A stretch of 64,000 bases of DNA from Lentzea sp. NBRC 105346 (GCF_030269605.1 NZ_BSTQ01000021.1:141428-205427), one strand, 5' to 3'. Counted from the stretch's first letter, positions 1 to 9,363 are shown. The notes: generated by a model not told the origin, from the sequence alone. A program made the numbers and translations.

Positions 1-1
1 A

Positions 2-181
2 GGCGTGGACGCGACCGCCTAGTCACGCCGACCACGACCAGCAGCACCAAGCCGCGCAGACAAATGCGGCGTGGCCGGGCCGGTCAGGCGCCACGAACTC
101 TTCCTGAACGCGTTCCGCGAGGGGCGGATCAAGGGCGTGGACGCGACCGCCTAGTCACGCCGACCACGACCAGCAGCACCA
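2..181. repeat. Partial tandem duplication of an MFS gene end
   Basis: A 48-bp perfect direct repeat occupies 2-49 and 134-181, offset 132 bp. The downstream copy is the 3' end of the minus-strand MFS gene. The upstream copy then continues into a segment (68-85) that matches 306-323 inside that gene, so it reads as a duplicated gene end with an internal deletion. Both copies contain the same plus-strand tail ending in TAG, which could be the end of an unseen plus-strand gene reading into the window. No complete gene lies in 1-128. Confidence 0.6.
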
Positions 182-1289
182 GACCGAGCAGACACATCCC
201 GAAACTGATGGCGTAGGTCGACCGGAACCCCAGCACCTGCGCCACCCCCAACAGCGGCCCGGCGATCATGCCGCCCGCGGTAGCCGAATTGGTGAACACC
301 GTGGTGGCGTGGCCGGGCCGGTCGGGCGCGAGGCTCTGGAAGTACGAGATGCCGACGCCCATGATCGCGGAGATGCCCGCGGCGTGCAGCAGCTGCAACG
401 CGGCGACGTGCCAGATGTTCTGGGTCAGCAGCATGGTGACGTGGTACGTCACCGCGATCGCCCCGCCGGCGAGCACGATGCGGTGCAGGTCGCCCCGGCG
501 CGCCAGCATGCCCAGCCCCAGCATCATGGGGATCTCCAGCGCCGCGCACAGCCCGAGCACGAGGCCGGCTTCGCCCTCCGTGCCACGCAGCACCTCGATG
601 ACGAACAACGGCAGGCCGGACACCGCTAGCGCCGTGGAACCCTGCAGGAATGTGAACGACGTGGCGGCCAGGAGCATCCCGCCGCCGCCTTCGTTCGACA
701 ATGTCGGCGCCCGTTCGACATCGGGCAACGTGGCCGCGAGACCGGCGACGAGCGCGTAGAGCAACGCCGTCACGACGTAGAGGCCGGTGAAGCCTGCGAG
801 GCTCACGATCAGTGCCGCGAGCGGCGGCCCGGCCACCCAGGCGACCGAGATCAGCGTGCGCAGGACGCTGACCACCATCGACTCGCCGGCGAGCTGCCGT
901 CCGTACGCGAAGAGCTGCGGCAGCAGCGACGAGGCGATCGCGACGAACGTGACCGACGCGGCGAGCAGGATCCAGTAGTCGCGCAGTACGGCGAACAGGG
1001 CGTACCCGAGCAGGCCGGCGAGGCCGCCCAGGATCATCACGCGCCGCCGTTGCACGCGGGTGTCGGAGAGCTTGCCGATGATCGTGCTCGCGACCACCGA
1101 CGCGACCGGCGAGAGGAACATGAACGTGCCGAGCGCGAGCGGCGAGACGCCGACTTCGCGCGTGAGGAACAGCGAGCCGAACGGCAGCGCGAACGCCGTC
1201 GACACCCCGATGACCACGCTGATCACCGCGAGCTGGAGCACGGACCTCGTGCGGAAAGGGTTCTCGCGAGTCAGCGTCACGCCCCGCAT
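129..1289 (-). CDS. MFS transporter, sugar-efflux-like
   Basis: A 386-aa membrane protein with about twelve hydrophobic segments. The MFS loop between segments 2 and 3 is visible (GKLSDTRVQRRR, about residues 72-83). The N-terminal part, with FLTREVGVSP after the first helix, resembles the SetA/SotB sugar-efflux subgroup, so proton-driven export of a sugar or small polar compound across the cytoplasmic membrane is likely; the substrate is unknown. The ATG at 1289 is chosen because it directly precedes the first basic stretch and membrane helix. The stop lies within the duplicated sequence at the window edge, so the last residues may have been altered by that event. Confidence 0.75.
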   Translation of the reverse strand: MRGVTLTRENPFRTRSVLQLAVISVVIGVSTAFALPFGSLFLTREVGVSPLALGTFMFLSPVASVVASTIIGKLSDTRVQRRRVMILGGLAGLLGYALFAVLRDYWILLAASVTFVAIASSLLPQLFAYGRQLAGESMVVSVLRTLISVAWVAGPPLAALIVSLAGFTGLYVVTALLYALVAGLAATLPDVERAPTLSNEGGGGMLLAATSFTFLQGSTALAVSGLPLFVIEVLRGTEGEAGLVLGLCAALEIPMMLGLGMLARRGDLHRIVLAGGAIAVTYHVTMLLTQNIWHVAALQLLHAAGISAIMGVGISYFQSLAPDRPGHATTVFTNSATAGGMIAGPLLGVAQVLGFRSTYAISFGMCLLGLVLLVVVGVTRRSRPRP

Positions 1290-1338
1290 CGTGCAACCTG
1301 ACCCATCAGTCAGGAAACATAGTTTCCCAATATGCGAG

Positions 1339-2067
1339 CTAAACCACTGCGGTGACCACGGTGGCGGTATAGCGCATGGTGAAGTCGCCGATGTCCATGC
1401 TTTTCAGCAGCTCCGCCTGCTGGTTCGGCGTGAGCTGAGAGAACCCGCCCATCGTGGGCACCTGGTCCAGCCACTCGGCACGGGTGTAGGGACGCTCCCA
1501 CTCGAACTCCCAGTACTCGGGTTCGCCGAGCCCCATCCCTTCGGCGGCCCTGCGGGCCAGCGCGCCGTACCCGTCACCGGACGGCGCCACGCCGATCACC
1601 CGGTGGAAGACCGCGATGCACTCGGGCGGCAGGTGGAAGGCGTTCCAGAACACGGCGAGCCGGCCGCCAGGCCGCAGCGCCTCCTTCGCCTTGGCCGCGC
1701 CCGCGACGGGGTGGATCCAGTGCCATGTCTGACCGGAGATCACCAGGTCGAACGTGCGTCCGGCGGGATCCCAGTCCTCGAACCGAGCGACCTCGACGTC
1801 CACCCCGGTGCCCCGAGCGAACGACGCCATCCGTTCGTCGATCTCGACACCGAGCACCGTGCATCCGGCCTTCGCGAACTGCCGCGCGGCGATGCCGGTG
1901 CCGCAGCCGACGTCGAGCACGTCGCGCCCCGGACTGGCGGCGATGATCCGGTCGACCATCGCGTCCGGATAGCTGGGCCGGGTCCGGTCGTAGCGCTCGG
2001 GATCCTCGCCGAACGACGAAGCCCAGCTCCGCGCCTGCGCGGAGTCGGGCGAAAGTAAAGTGGGCAT
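1339..2067 (-). CDS. Class I SAM-dependent methyltransferase
   Basis: A 242-aa cytosolic protein with a Rossmann methyltransferase fold. Motif I is DVGCGTG (about residues 51-57), followed by the acidic end of strand 2 (GVEIDERM) and a post-motif LRPGGRLAVFWN. The family transfers a methyl group from S-adenosylmethionine to a small molecule; the acceptor cannot be told from sequence. It is divergent from a TetR gene, and its start codon lies inside one of two palindromic operators, so repression by that TetR protein is likely. This suggests a role in modifying or detoxifying the compound the repressor senses. Confidence 0.8.
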   Translation of the reverse strand: MPTLLSPDSAQARSWASSFGEDPERYDRTRPSYPDAMVDRIIAASPGRDVLDVGCGTGIAARQFAKAGCTVLGVEIDERMASFARGTGVDVEVARFEDWDPAGRTFDLVISGQTWHWIHPVAGAAKAKEALRPGGRLAVFWNAFHLPPECIAVFHRVIGVAPSGDGYGALARRAAEGMGLGEPEYWEFEWERPYTRAEWLDQVPTMGGFSQLTPNQQAELLKSMDIGDFTMRYTATVVTAVV

Positions 2068-2096
2068 GCGCCCACGGTAGTGGGCAAGCGCCCACT
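2060..2096. promoter_or_regulatory. Two tandem TetR-type operators
   Basis: Two inverted repeats of the same design lie side by side between divergent genes: GTGGGC-ATGC-GCCCAC (2060-2075) and AGTGGGC-AAGC-GCCCACT (2079-2096). The first covers the methyltransferase start codon; the second lies just before the TetR ribosome-binding site AAGAGGAG. Seen directly; binding by the adjacent TetR protein is inferred. Confidence 0.75.
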
Positions 2097-2111
2097 CGAC
2101 AAGAGGAGTTC

Positions 2112-2720
2112 GTGGTGCCGACCGGGGTCGCCCTGCGCGACGTGCGCGAGCAGCTGTTCGCCGCCGCCGATCGAATCCTGCTGCGCGACGGCCCCAGCGC
2201 GTTGACGAGCCGGGCGGTCACCACGGAGGCCGGCTGCGCGAAAGGCGTGCTGCACAAGCACTTCGCCGATTTCGACGACTTCCTCGCCGAGTTCGTGCTG
2301 GCTCGGGTCGACCGGATGGACCCACAGGCCGCCGCCCTGCGCGAGGTCGCGGGTGACGGCACGGTCGAGGACAACCTCACCGACGCGCTGATCGCGTTGT
2401 TCGGCTCGGTCGCCGTCGCGATCGTCGCCCTCGTGACGTTCCGCGACGAGCTGCGCGCCCGCCTGCGCCGGTCGCTGCCCGCCGGGGTCCCGGTGCTGAC
2501 CGAGGCGGCGACCATGATCGGGGACTACCTGTTCACCGAACGCGATCTGGGACGCATCGCCGCGGACGCCGACGTCCACACGTTGTCCGCCATGCTGATC
2601 GGGTCCGCCCACCTGCTGTTCGCCGACCGGGACGGCCCCGCGCCGGAACGCGACGCCGTCCGCAAGGTCGTCGGCGCGGTGATCAGCTCCGCTGGACGGG
2701 AACCAGGGTCCGGCCGTTGA
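2112..2720 (+). CDS. TetR family transcriptional regulator
   Basis: A 202-aa repressor-type protein. The N-terminal helix-turn-helix is recognisable (residues about 25-60, SRAVTTEAGCAKGVLHKHFA), followed by a divergent all-helical ligand domain. It starts at one of two adjacent GTG codons (2112 or 2115) behind AAGAGGAG. It is divergent from the methyltransferase with two matching palindromes between them, so it probably represses both that gene and itself until a ligand binds. Its 3' end overlaps the convergent carbonic anhydrase gene by 38 bp. Confidence 0.85.
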   Translation: MVPTGVALRDVREQLFAAADRILLRDGPSALTSRAVTTEAGCAKGVLHKHFADFDDFLAEFVLARVDRMDPQAAALREVAGDGTVEDNLTDALIALFGSVAVAIVALVTFRDELRARLRRSLPAGVPVLTEAATMIGDYLFTERDLGRIAADADVHTLSAMLIGSAHLLFADRDGPAPERDAVRKVVGAVISSAGREPGSGR

Positions 2721-3405
2721 GCGGCTGCGGCTCGCGCGCGTTGCCGGCCGGGAACACGGCCTGGAACCGGGCGATCGTCTCGGGCGTCACGGTGATCGGC
2801 GAGGTCAGGTACCACGCCACGCCCTCGGTGAACGGCGCGGTCGTCAGGGATCCGTTGTAGTGCAACGTGATCCGGACCGGCGACAGCAGCCGGTTCAGGT
2901 CGATCGGCGGCACGTGCACCGGCTCGCCGCACTCGGGCGCGAGCTTCGCGAGCGCCTCGTCGACGGCCGACCGCGGCCCGCCGAGCAGCGGAACGCCGAT
3001 CACCAGCAGCTTGCCCGCGGCGCTGCGGTGCACCAGGTGCATCTCCAGCGGCGTCGACCGCCCGGCGAAGCGGTGCTCGGACGGCGTGTGGAAGTGGAAC
3101 TGCACGAGCTCGTACCGCACGCCGGCCACGGTCACGTGCCCGGCGCCGGGCTCGACCTCGGCCTCCTCGGTCTCCTCGTGGTGGCGGGTGGTGCAGCCGG
3201 ATGGGCTCGCGGCGTCCTTACGGATGTACTTCAGCTCCAACGCCGAACGCCCGTAGTCGACGTCCAGCTTCGGCTCTCTCGGGTCGAGTCGGACCGATCC
3301 CGGCGTGACATCGACGGGACTCTGGGCGGGAAGCGCGGATTCGGCGGTCGCGGTGAATCCGGCGGTGAGAAGCAGGGATAAGAACAGGGATAACTTGAGC
3401 TTCAT
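2683..3405 (-). CDS. Secreted alpha-carbonic anhydrase
   Basis: About 240 aa, with an N-terminal signal peptide (basic MKLKL, hydrophobic core, Ala-rich cleavage region near residue 22), so export is expected. The alpha-class zinc site is intact: two histidines in QFHFHTPSEH and the third in EMHLVH. The enzyme interconverts CO2 and bicarbonate. The ATG at 3405 gives the best signal peptide; a GTG at 3420 is possible. There is no functional link to its neighbours; the 38-bp convergent overlap with the TetR gene is only tight packing. Confidence 0.88.
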   Translation of the reverse strand: MKLKLSLFLSLLLTAGFTATAESALPAQSPVDVTPGSVRLDPREPKLDVDYGRSALELKYIRKDAASPSGCTTRHHEETEEAEVEPGAGHVTVAGVRYELVQFHFHTPSEHRFAGRSTPLEMHLVHRSAAGKLLVIGVPLLGGPRSAVDEALAKLAPECGEPVHVPPIDLNRLLSPVRITLHYNGSLTTAPFTEGVAWYLTSPITVTPETIARFQAVFPAGNAREPQPLNGRTLVPVQRS

Positions 3406-3459
3406 CGGGCCACTGTTCACCCGGTCGAGCTACGCAGGAAATACCCTGTGAGCACGCTC

Positions 3460-4587
3460 TCACAAAGACTGTGGTTTTCCCCAGACCAGTGCGGTGCAGA
3501 CGACCAGAACGACTGCCAGGCCCAGGAAGCCGGCGTCCAGCGACAGCGCGACCGCGATCGCGCCGACGAGCAGCGGGCCGCCCGCGTCGCCGAGCTCGCG
3601 GCCCACCTCGGCCGCGCCCATCGTCTGCCCCAAGCGCGATTCCGGCGTACCGGAGGCGAGCTGGGCGAACGCCAGCGGCGTGGCCAGGCCGACGCCGGTA
3701 CCGATGAACACCGCAGCGGCCAGCACACCGAGAAAACCAGGGACCAACGCGGCCAGAACCATCCCCAATGCGGTCACAACAAGGCCGCCCGCCAAACCCG
3801 TGCGATCACCCAGCCGTCCGGCATCGCGCGCCCGGCCGGCCCACGGTTGCACCAGCGCGGAACACAGCGACAGCACGGACACCGCGGCACCCGTCACCAC
3901 CGGCGTGAGCCCGGTATTCGCGACCGGCAGGAAGCCGACGCCGACGGCCAGCGCGGCGGTGGTCGCCGCGAGCACGACGGTCGGACGCACGAAGCTCGGC
4001 TGCGACAGGCGGCGCGCCAGGTCCACGACGGTCTGCCGGGCGCGCGGCAACGGCGGCACCGCGGGCACGACCGCGAACGCCCACAACGCCACCACCAGCG
4101 CGAGCGCGGCCAGGGTGCCGAACAGCAGCGGATAGCCGCCCGCCGTGATCAGCACGCCACCCAGCAGCGGCCCGAGCGTGTACCCGAGGCTCTTCCACGC
4201 CCCATAACCGCCGAAGGCCCGGCCGATCCGCCGCGGTGACAACCGGGCGACCAACGCTCCGGCCGCGGGCGAGAACGCCGCCGCGGCAGCGCCCTGACCG
4301 AGTCGCGCGACGCCGACCAGCGCCGGGTTTCCAGCGAGCACGAAGACAAAAGAAGCGAGCGCGAACGCGAGCAGGCCGCCCAGCAGAACCGGGCGAGGGC
4401 CGATCCGGTCGGCGAGCGACCCGAAGACGGGTTTGAGGACCACCTCGGCGCCGTCGTACAACGCCAGCAACAGGCCGAGCGTCAGCAGGGATCCGGTCGT
4501 GTACGACCCGAGGTTGGCGGCGATGCTGTGCGCGCCGAACGCGGTGACGAAACCGGCGGCGTACAGCGGTCTCAGGACTGCCGCCAC
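3460..4587 (-). CDS. MFS transporter (12 TM)
   Basis: A 375-aa hydrophobic protein with the MFS signature loop GSLADRIGPRP after the second helix and a weaker repeat in the second half. It is a probable drug or metabolite proton antiporter. The start is taken as GTG at 4587, which overlaps the end of the upstream PucR-type gene by 16 bp; the open frame runs further upstream, but that part is antisense-like, arginine-rich and overlaps the regulator. The overlap implies translational coupling with the regulator. Substrate unknown. Confidence 0.75.
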   Translation of the reverse strand: MAAVLRPLYAAGFVTAFGAHSIAANLGSYTTGSLLTLGLLLALYDGAEVVLKPVFGSLADRIGPRPVLLGGLLAFALASFVFVLAGNPALVGVARLGQGAAAAAFSPAAGALVARLSPRRIGRAFGGYGAWKSLGYTLGPLLGGVLITAGGYPLLFGTLAALALVVALWAFAVVPAVPPLPRARQTVVDLARRLSQPSFVRPTVVLAATTAALAVGVGFLPVANTGLTPVVTGAAVSVLSLCSALVQPWAGRARDAGRLGDRTGLAGGLVVTALGMVLAALVPGFLGVLAAAVFIGTGVGLATPLAFAQLASGTPESRLGQTMGAAEVGRELGDAGGPLLVGAIAVALSLDAGFLGLAVVLVVCTALVWGKPQSL

Positions 4588-5771
4588 CGATGCACCTCCA
4601 ACGCGACGCCTACGTTCACCAGATTGTCCTCGACCGGCACCGGCAGCAGGCGCGACGCCCGCGCCAACCGGCGCAGCAACGTGTTGCGGTGCGTGTACGT
4701 CCGGGTGGCCGCGTGCGTCGCGTTGCAACCGGAGGCGACGTAGGCGCGCACCGCCTCGATCACGTCCGGGTCCGCGGACAACAGGTCGCCGAGGGTGCGT
4801 TTGACGAACCGGTCCGCGCGCTCGGCATCCGCCGTGAGCAGGGCGACGAGCTCGACCTCGTCGTGCGTCGCGAGCTGTTGCGGCGACGCCAGCCTGGCCA
4901 GCATGCGCTGCACCGTGAGCGCGTCGAGGTGGCTGCGCCGGAAGCCGTCCGCGTCCTGGCCGCTGGAGCCGAGCGCGACGCGCGCCGCCGGAAAGCGCGC
5001 GACCTCTGTGCGGAGAAAGACAACGTCCGGGGCGCCGGGCACCCAGATCCACCGGGTGGCGGCGCTGGCGAGCACGGTCAGCGCGGATCCCGAGCCGAGC
5101 AGGTCCGCCACGCGGTCGAGGTCACCGGACGACTCCGGGTCGTCGCTCCACACGATCGCGGCCGTGTGCGGCCCGGAGAGGCGGTAGCCGAGGCGTTGCT
5201 CGGCGCGGGCGGCCGAGATCGGCGCGCCGTCCAGCAGCAGCGTCACCGTCTCCAGCCGTTCGGCGTGCGTGCCGCGCGTCAGCTGTTCGCGTTCCTTCCC
5301 CATCTGCACCGAGATCGCGGCCACCGTGTCGTCCACGAACGCGGCGATCGACCGGCACGACACGTCGACCAGCTCCCGCAGTTCCTCGGGGTCGGACGTG
5401 AGCGAGAACGCGATCTGCATCCACAGCCGCAACGCGACGCCCTGCCCGGAGCGGTAGGCGTCCAGCGCGGACTCGTCGAGACCGCGGCGGATGAGGTCAC
5501 GGGCGAACGCCAGCGGCGCCTCTCCGAGGTCGGCCGGCACGCGCTCCCCCGGCGCCCGGATGTTGGCCGACGCCCAGCCCAGCAGGTTGGATCGGTTGGT
5601 GCGCTTGGTCGCCGCCGCGAGCACCGGGTCCTCGGCGATCTGCTGCCGGTTCGGCCCGGACAACGTCGCCTCGTCCAGCTCGGCCAGCCACTCCGCGGGC
5701 GGGTCGAGCGCTATCTCGGCGCCCCGCCTGATCAGTTCGCGGACCCGCCGCGACGGCCGTTCCCAAGACAT
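4572..5771 (-). CDS. PucR-type transcriptional regulator
   Basis: A 399-aa protein with the C-terminal helix-turn-helix of PucR/CdaR-like regulators (about residues 335-390, ASGCNATHAATRTYTHRNTL...). The middle region resembles a degenerate GGDEF-like sensor, as is usual in the family. It is divergent from a flavin monooxygenase gene, and a perfect inverted repeat covers its start codon, suggesting autoregulation and control of the monooxygenase. It is followed by an MFS gene with a short overlap, giving a regulator-exporter operon. Confidence 0.82.
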   Translation of the reverse strand: MSWERPSRRVRELIRRGAEIALDPPAEWLAELDEATLSGPNRQQIAEDPVLAAATKRTNRSNLLGWASANIRAPGERVPADLGEAPLAFARDLIRRGLDESALDAYRSGQGVALRLWMQIAFSLTSDPEELRELVDVSCRSIAAFVDDTVAAISVQMGKEREQLTRGTHAERLETVTLLLDGAPISAARAEQRLGYRLSGPHTAAIVWSDDPESSGDLDRVADLLGSGSALTVLASAATRWIWVPGAPDVVFLRTEVARFPAARVALGSSGQDADGFRRSHLDALTVQRMLARLASPQQLATHDEVELVALLTADAERADRFVKRTLGDLLSADPDVIEAVRAYVASGCNATHAATRTYTHRNTLLRRLARASRLLPVPVEDNLVNVGVALEVHRWRQS

Positions 5772-5787
5772 GGTGCATATTGCACCA
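5771..5787. promoter_or_regulatory. Palindromic operator at PucR start
   Basis: TGGTGCA-TAT-TGCACCA is a perfect 7-bp inverted repeat overlapping the ATG of the PucR-type gene and lying about 100 bp upstream of the flavin monooxygenase. A half-site-like GGTGCAC follows near 5801. Its role as the regulator's binding site is inferred from position. Confidence 0.55.
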
Positions 5788-5878
5788 CAGAAGGCCTATC
5801 CAGGTGCACTTCGTGCTGGACCGCAAACGTGAAGGAGCGTCACGATGGAGGTGTTCCGCGAACGTGAGGAGCCGGTGC

Positions 5879-7336
5879 ATGACTGACTTCGACGTCCTCA
5901 TCGTCGGCGCCGGGATCTCCGGCCTCGGCGCCGCGTACTACCTGCGGCGCGAGCACCCGCACAAGACGTTCGCGATCCTCGAGGCGCGCGGGGCGATCGG
6001 CGGCACCTGGGACCTGTTCCGCTACCCCGGTATCCGCTCGGACTCGGACCTGCACACGTTCGGCTACGAGTTCAAGCCGTGGCGGGCGAAGGAGGCGATC
6101 GCCGGGGCGGACAAGATCCTCGCCTACCTGCACGAGACGGTCGAGGAACACGGCCTCGGCGACGCGATCCGCTTCCACACCAAGGCGATCGCCGCCGAAT
6201 GGTCGTCCAGGGAGGCGCACTGGACGGTCGAGATCGAGCGGAACGGCGAGCGCTCCACGCTCAGCTGCCGGTGGTTGTTCTGCGCGGGCGGCTACTACCG
6301 TTACGACGAGGGCTTCACGCCGCATTTCGAGGGCCGGGAACGGTTCCAAGGACAGATCATCCACCCGCAGCACTGGCCCGAGGACCTCGACTACGCCGGC
6401 AAGCACGTGCTGGTGATCGGCAGCGGCGCGACGGCCGTGACGATCGTGCCCGCGATGGCCGAGGCGGCCGGGCACGTGACCATGCTGCAGCGCACTCCGA
6501 CGTACATCATGCCGGTCCCGGCGAAGGACCCGATCGCCAACGGGCTGCGCAGGCTGTTCCGCGAAGACCGCGCCTACGCCTTGATCCGGCGCAAGAACAT
6601 CCTGCAGCAGCAACTGATCTGGCGGTTCTCCCAGCGGTTCCCGAACGCGGCGCGCCGGCTCATCCGGCGGTTCAACGCGAAGCTGCTGCCCGAGGGCTAT
6701 CCGGTCGACGAGCACTTCAACCCGCCCTACAACCCCTGGGACCAACGGCTTTGCGTCGTGCCCGACGGCGACCTGTTCACGGCGATCAGCCGCGGCAAGG
6801 CGTCCGTCGTGACCGACCGGATCACGACGTTCACCGAGACCGGCGTGCGGCTCGAGTCCGGCCGCGACCTCGAAGCGGACATCATCGTGACCGCGACCGG
6901 ACTCAACGTGCAGGCGTTCGGCGGCATGACGCTGACCGTCGACGGCGCCGAGGTGAGCCTCCCGGACACGTTGGCTTACAAGGGCATGATGCTGTCCGGC
7001 GTGCCGAACTTCGCCTACGCCATCGGCTACACGAACTCGTCATGGACGCTCAAGGTCGGCCTGCTGTGCGAGCACTTCTGCCGGCTGCTCGCGCACATGG
7101 ACGAGCACGGCTACGACACCGCGCGCCCGGTCGTCGCCGACCCGGACGCGCCGACCCGCCCGTTCCTCGACTTCGGCGCCGGCTACATCAAACGCGTCGT
7201 GGACCAGCTGCCGAGGCAGGGCGGCCGGGCGCCTTGGCTGACGTCGATGAACTACTTCAGCGACGTGAAGCTGTTGCGCCGCCTGCCGGTCGAGGACGAC
7301 GAGCTGCGGTTGTCCCGCGCCGAGGTCCTGCGTTAG
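5879..7336 (+). CDS. Flavin-containing (Baeyer-Villiger-type) monooxygenase
   Basis: A 485-aa cytosolic flavoenzyme. It has an N-terminal FAD site (VGAGISGLGAAYYLR, about residues 8-22), GGTWDLFRYPGIRSDSD as in Baeyer-Villiger enzymes, the fingerprint FxGxxxHxxxWP (FQGQIIHPQHWP), and a second nucleotide site (VIGSGATAVT) for NADPH. The family inserts oxygen next to a ketone or oxidises heteroatoms; the substrate is unknown. The ATG at 5879 has GAGGAG upstream. It converges with the phospholipase gene (4-bp overlap) and is probably controlled by the divergent PucR-type regulator. Confidence 0.87.
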   Translation: MTDFDVLIVGAGISGLGAAYYLRREHPHKTFAILEARGAIGGTWDLFRYPGIRSDSDLHTFGYEFKPWRAKEAIAGADKILAYLHETVEEHGLGDAIRFHTKAIAAEWSSREAHWTVEIERNGERSTLSCRWLFCAGGYYRYDEGFTPHFEGRERFQGQIIHPQHWPEDLDYAGKHVLVIGSGATAVTIVPAMAEAAGHVTMLQRTPTYIMPVPAKDPIANGLRRLFREDRAYALIRRKNILQQQLIWRFSQRFPNAARRLIRRFNAKLLPEGYPVDEHFNPPYNPWDQRLCVVPDGDLFTAISRGKASVVTDRITTFTETGVRLESGRDLEADIIVTATGLNVQAFGGMTLTVDGAEVSLPDTLAYKGMMLSGVPNFAYAIGYTNSSWTLKVGLLCEHFCRLLAHMDEHGYDTARPVVADPDAPTRPFLDFGAGYIKRVVDQLPRQGGRAPWLTSMNYFSDVKLLRRLPVEDDELRLSRAEVLR

Positions 7337-9363
7337 CTGAAGATCGCCGGGTCGCTGACGCCGGGCGCACCCGTCTCGACGTGCCCGGCGAACCGCCGCA
7401 GATACCCGCTGTCCTCTGCGGACACCACGGTCACGTCGTACCACCGCTTCGACGCGGTCAGGTCGATCGTGCGGGTCACGTTCGACCCCTGCCCGACCGT
7501 GACCGTCTGCGTGCCACCGTATGCGTTCGTGATCTTCAGGTGCCGGACCGGACCGGGGTTGGTGAACCGGAGCACCAGGTTCCCGCTCTGATAGCGAGCG
7601 GTCACCTCGGCCGCCGGCGCGCTTCCGTGGAACTCGCGAAGAAACCCGTTCGGACCGTGCACGGTCAGGTCGTAGACACCGTTGGAATACAACGTGTTCC
7701 AGGTGTCCGACAGCTGCTTGCCCGCCTCGGTCGTGTACGTCCACGGACCGTCGCCGCGGTTGCGCGCGGTGATGTAGAACTGCGCCCCCGCCTTCGCGCC
7801 GCCGCTGACGGTCAGCGTGATCTTGCCGCCGTTCACCGACGCGTCGGCGATCGGCGCATACGGCAACGGCCGGGTGCGCCTGCTCCCCGGTTCCTGCTTC
7901 GGCATCGACGGGTTCACCGGCGGCGTCGGCACGTAGTCGGGGTGCCGCTCGCGGTCCGGCGGCTCGTAGCCGCGGGTGTCCGGCAGCGTAACGAAACTCG
8001 TGTTCGTGGCGGTGAAGTCGAACGCGGACGTGAGGTCGCCACAGATCGCGCGCCGCCACGGCGAGATGTTCGGCTCGTGCACCCCGAACCGCCGCTCGAC
8101 GAACCGGATGATCGACGTGTGGTCGAACACCTCCGAGCACGTGTAACCGCCCCGGCTCCATGGCGAGACCACGAGCATCGGCACCCGCTGCCCGAGCCCG
8201 TACGGTCCCGGCACGTACGAGAGGCTGCCGCCGTACAGCTCGGTGCTGACGTCCGTTGTGGACAGTCCCTGCGAGGCCGACGCCGGCGGGTACGGCGGCA
8301 CGACGTGGTCGAAGAAGCCGTCGTTCTCGTCGTAGGTGATGAACAGCGCGGTCCTGGCCCACACGCTCGGGTTCGACGTCAGCGCGTCGAGCACCTTGGC
8401 GATGTACCAGGCGCCGTAGTTCGCCGGCCAGTTCGGGTGCTCGGTGTACGCCTCAGGCGCCACGATCCAGGACACCTTCGGCAGCCGGTTGTTCTTCACG
8501 TCGTTGCGCAGGATGTCGAACAGCGTGCCGCCGGCCTTGATGTTCGTGCCGGTGCGCGCCTTCTCGTAGAGCGCGTCGCCGGGCTTGGCGTTGCGGTAGT
8601 TGTCGAAGTACAGCAACGAGTTGTCGCCGTAGTTGCCACGGTAGGCGTCGGAGATCCAGCCCCAGCTGCCCTTGGCGTCGAGCCCGTCACCGACGTCCTG
8701 GTAGATCTTCCACGACACGCCGGCCTGCTCGAGCCGTTCGGGGTAGGTGCGCCAGCCGTACCCCTTCTCGTCGTTGCCCAGCACCGGGCCGCCGCCCGTG
8801 CCGTCGTTGCCCGTGTAGCCGGTCCACATGTAGTACCGGTTCGGGTCGGTCGCGCCGATGAACGAGCAGTGGTAGGCGTCGCAGATCGTGAAGGCGTCGG
8901 CGAGCGCGTAGTGGAACGGGATGTCGCCGCGGTTCAGGTACGCCATGGTGGTGGCGGTCTTCGCGGGCACCCACTTGTCGTACCGGCCGCCGTTCCACGC
9001 GAGGTGGCCGCCGTTCCAGTCGTGGTTGAGGTCCTGCAGGAACTGCATGCCCATGTCGTCGGCGGTCGGATGGAACGGCAGCACGTCCCGCACACCGTCC
9101 GACTGGTGCCATACGGACTTTCCGCTCGGCAGCGTCACCGGCCGCGGGTCCCCGAACCCGCGCACGCCGCGCAGCGTCCCGAAGTAGTGGTCGAACGACC
9201 GGTTCTCCTGCATGAGCACGACGATGTGCTCGACGTCGTCGATCGTGCCGGTCCTCGTGGCGGGCGCGATCTCCGCGGCCCGCGCGATGCTCTCCGACAG
9301 CGCCGTGAACGCGGTGGCGGCGGCACCCAGTCGCAGAAACTGACGGCGGTTGACCCCAGGCAT
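7333..9363 (-). CDS. plcC: Phosphocholine-specific phospholipase C, TAT-exported
   Basis: A 676-aa secreted hydrolase. The start carries a twin-arginine signal (VNRRQFLRLG) and an Ala-rich cleavage region near residue 29. The catalytic alkaline-phosphatase-like domain (about 40-480) shows the family hallmark MQENRSFDHYFGTL (metal-binding Glu/Asn) and, later, ITYDENDGFFDHV. Two C-terminal beta-sandwich repeats of the bacterial PLC C-terminal family follow (about 500-590 and 590-675). It cleaves phosphatidylcholine or sphingomyelin head groups outside the cell. Symbol given by family, not by locus. Confidence 0.9.
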   Translation of the reverse strand: MPGVNRRQFLRLGAAATAFTALSESIARAAEIAPATRTGTIDDVEHIVVLMQENRSFDHYFGTLRGVRGFGDPRPVTLPSGKSVWHQSDGVRDVLPFHPTADDMGMQFLQDLNHDWNGGHLAWNGGRYDKWVPAKTATTMAYLNRGDIPFHYALADAFTICDAYHCSFIGATDPNRYYMWTGYTGNDGTGGGPVLGNDEKGYGWRTYPERLEQAGVSWKIYQDVGDGLDAKGSWGWISDAYRGNYGDNSLLYFDNYRNAKPGDALYEKARTGTNIKAGGTLFDILRNDVKNNRLPKVSWIVAPEAYTEHPNWPANYGAWYIAKVLDALTSNPSVWARTALFITYDENDGFFDHVVPPYPPASASQGLSTTDVSTELYGGSLSYVPGPYGLGQRVPMLVVSPWSRGGYTCSEVFDHTSIIRFVERRFGVHEPNISPWRRAICGDLTSAFDFTATNTSFVTLPDTRGYEPPDRERHPDYVPTPPVNPSMPKQEPGSRRTRPLPYAPIADASVNGGKITLTVSGGAKAGAQFYITARNRGDGPWTYTTEAGKQLSDTWNTLYSNGVYDLTVHGPNGFLREFHGSAPAAEVTARYQSGNLVLRFTNPGPVRHLKITNAYGGTQTVTVGQGSNVTRTIDLTASKRWYDVTVVSAEDSGYLRRFAGHVETGAPGVSDPAIFS

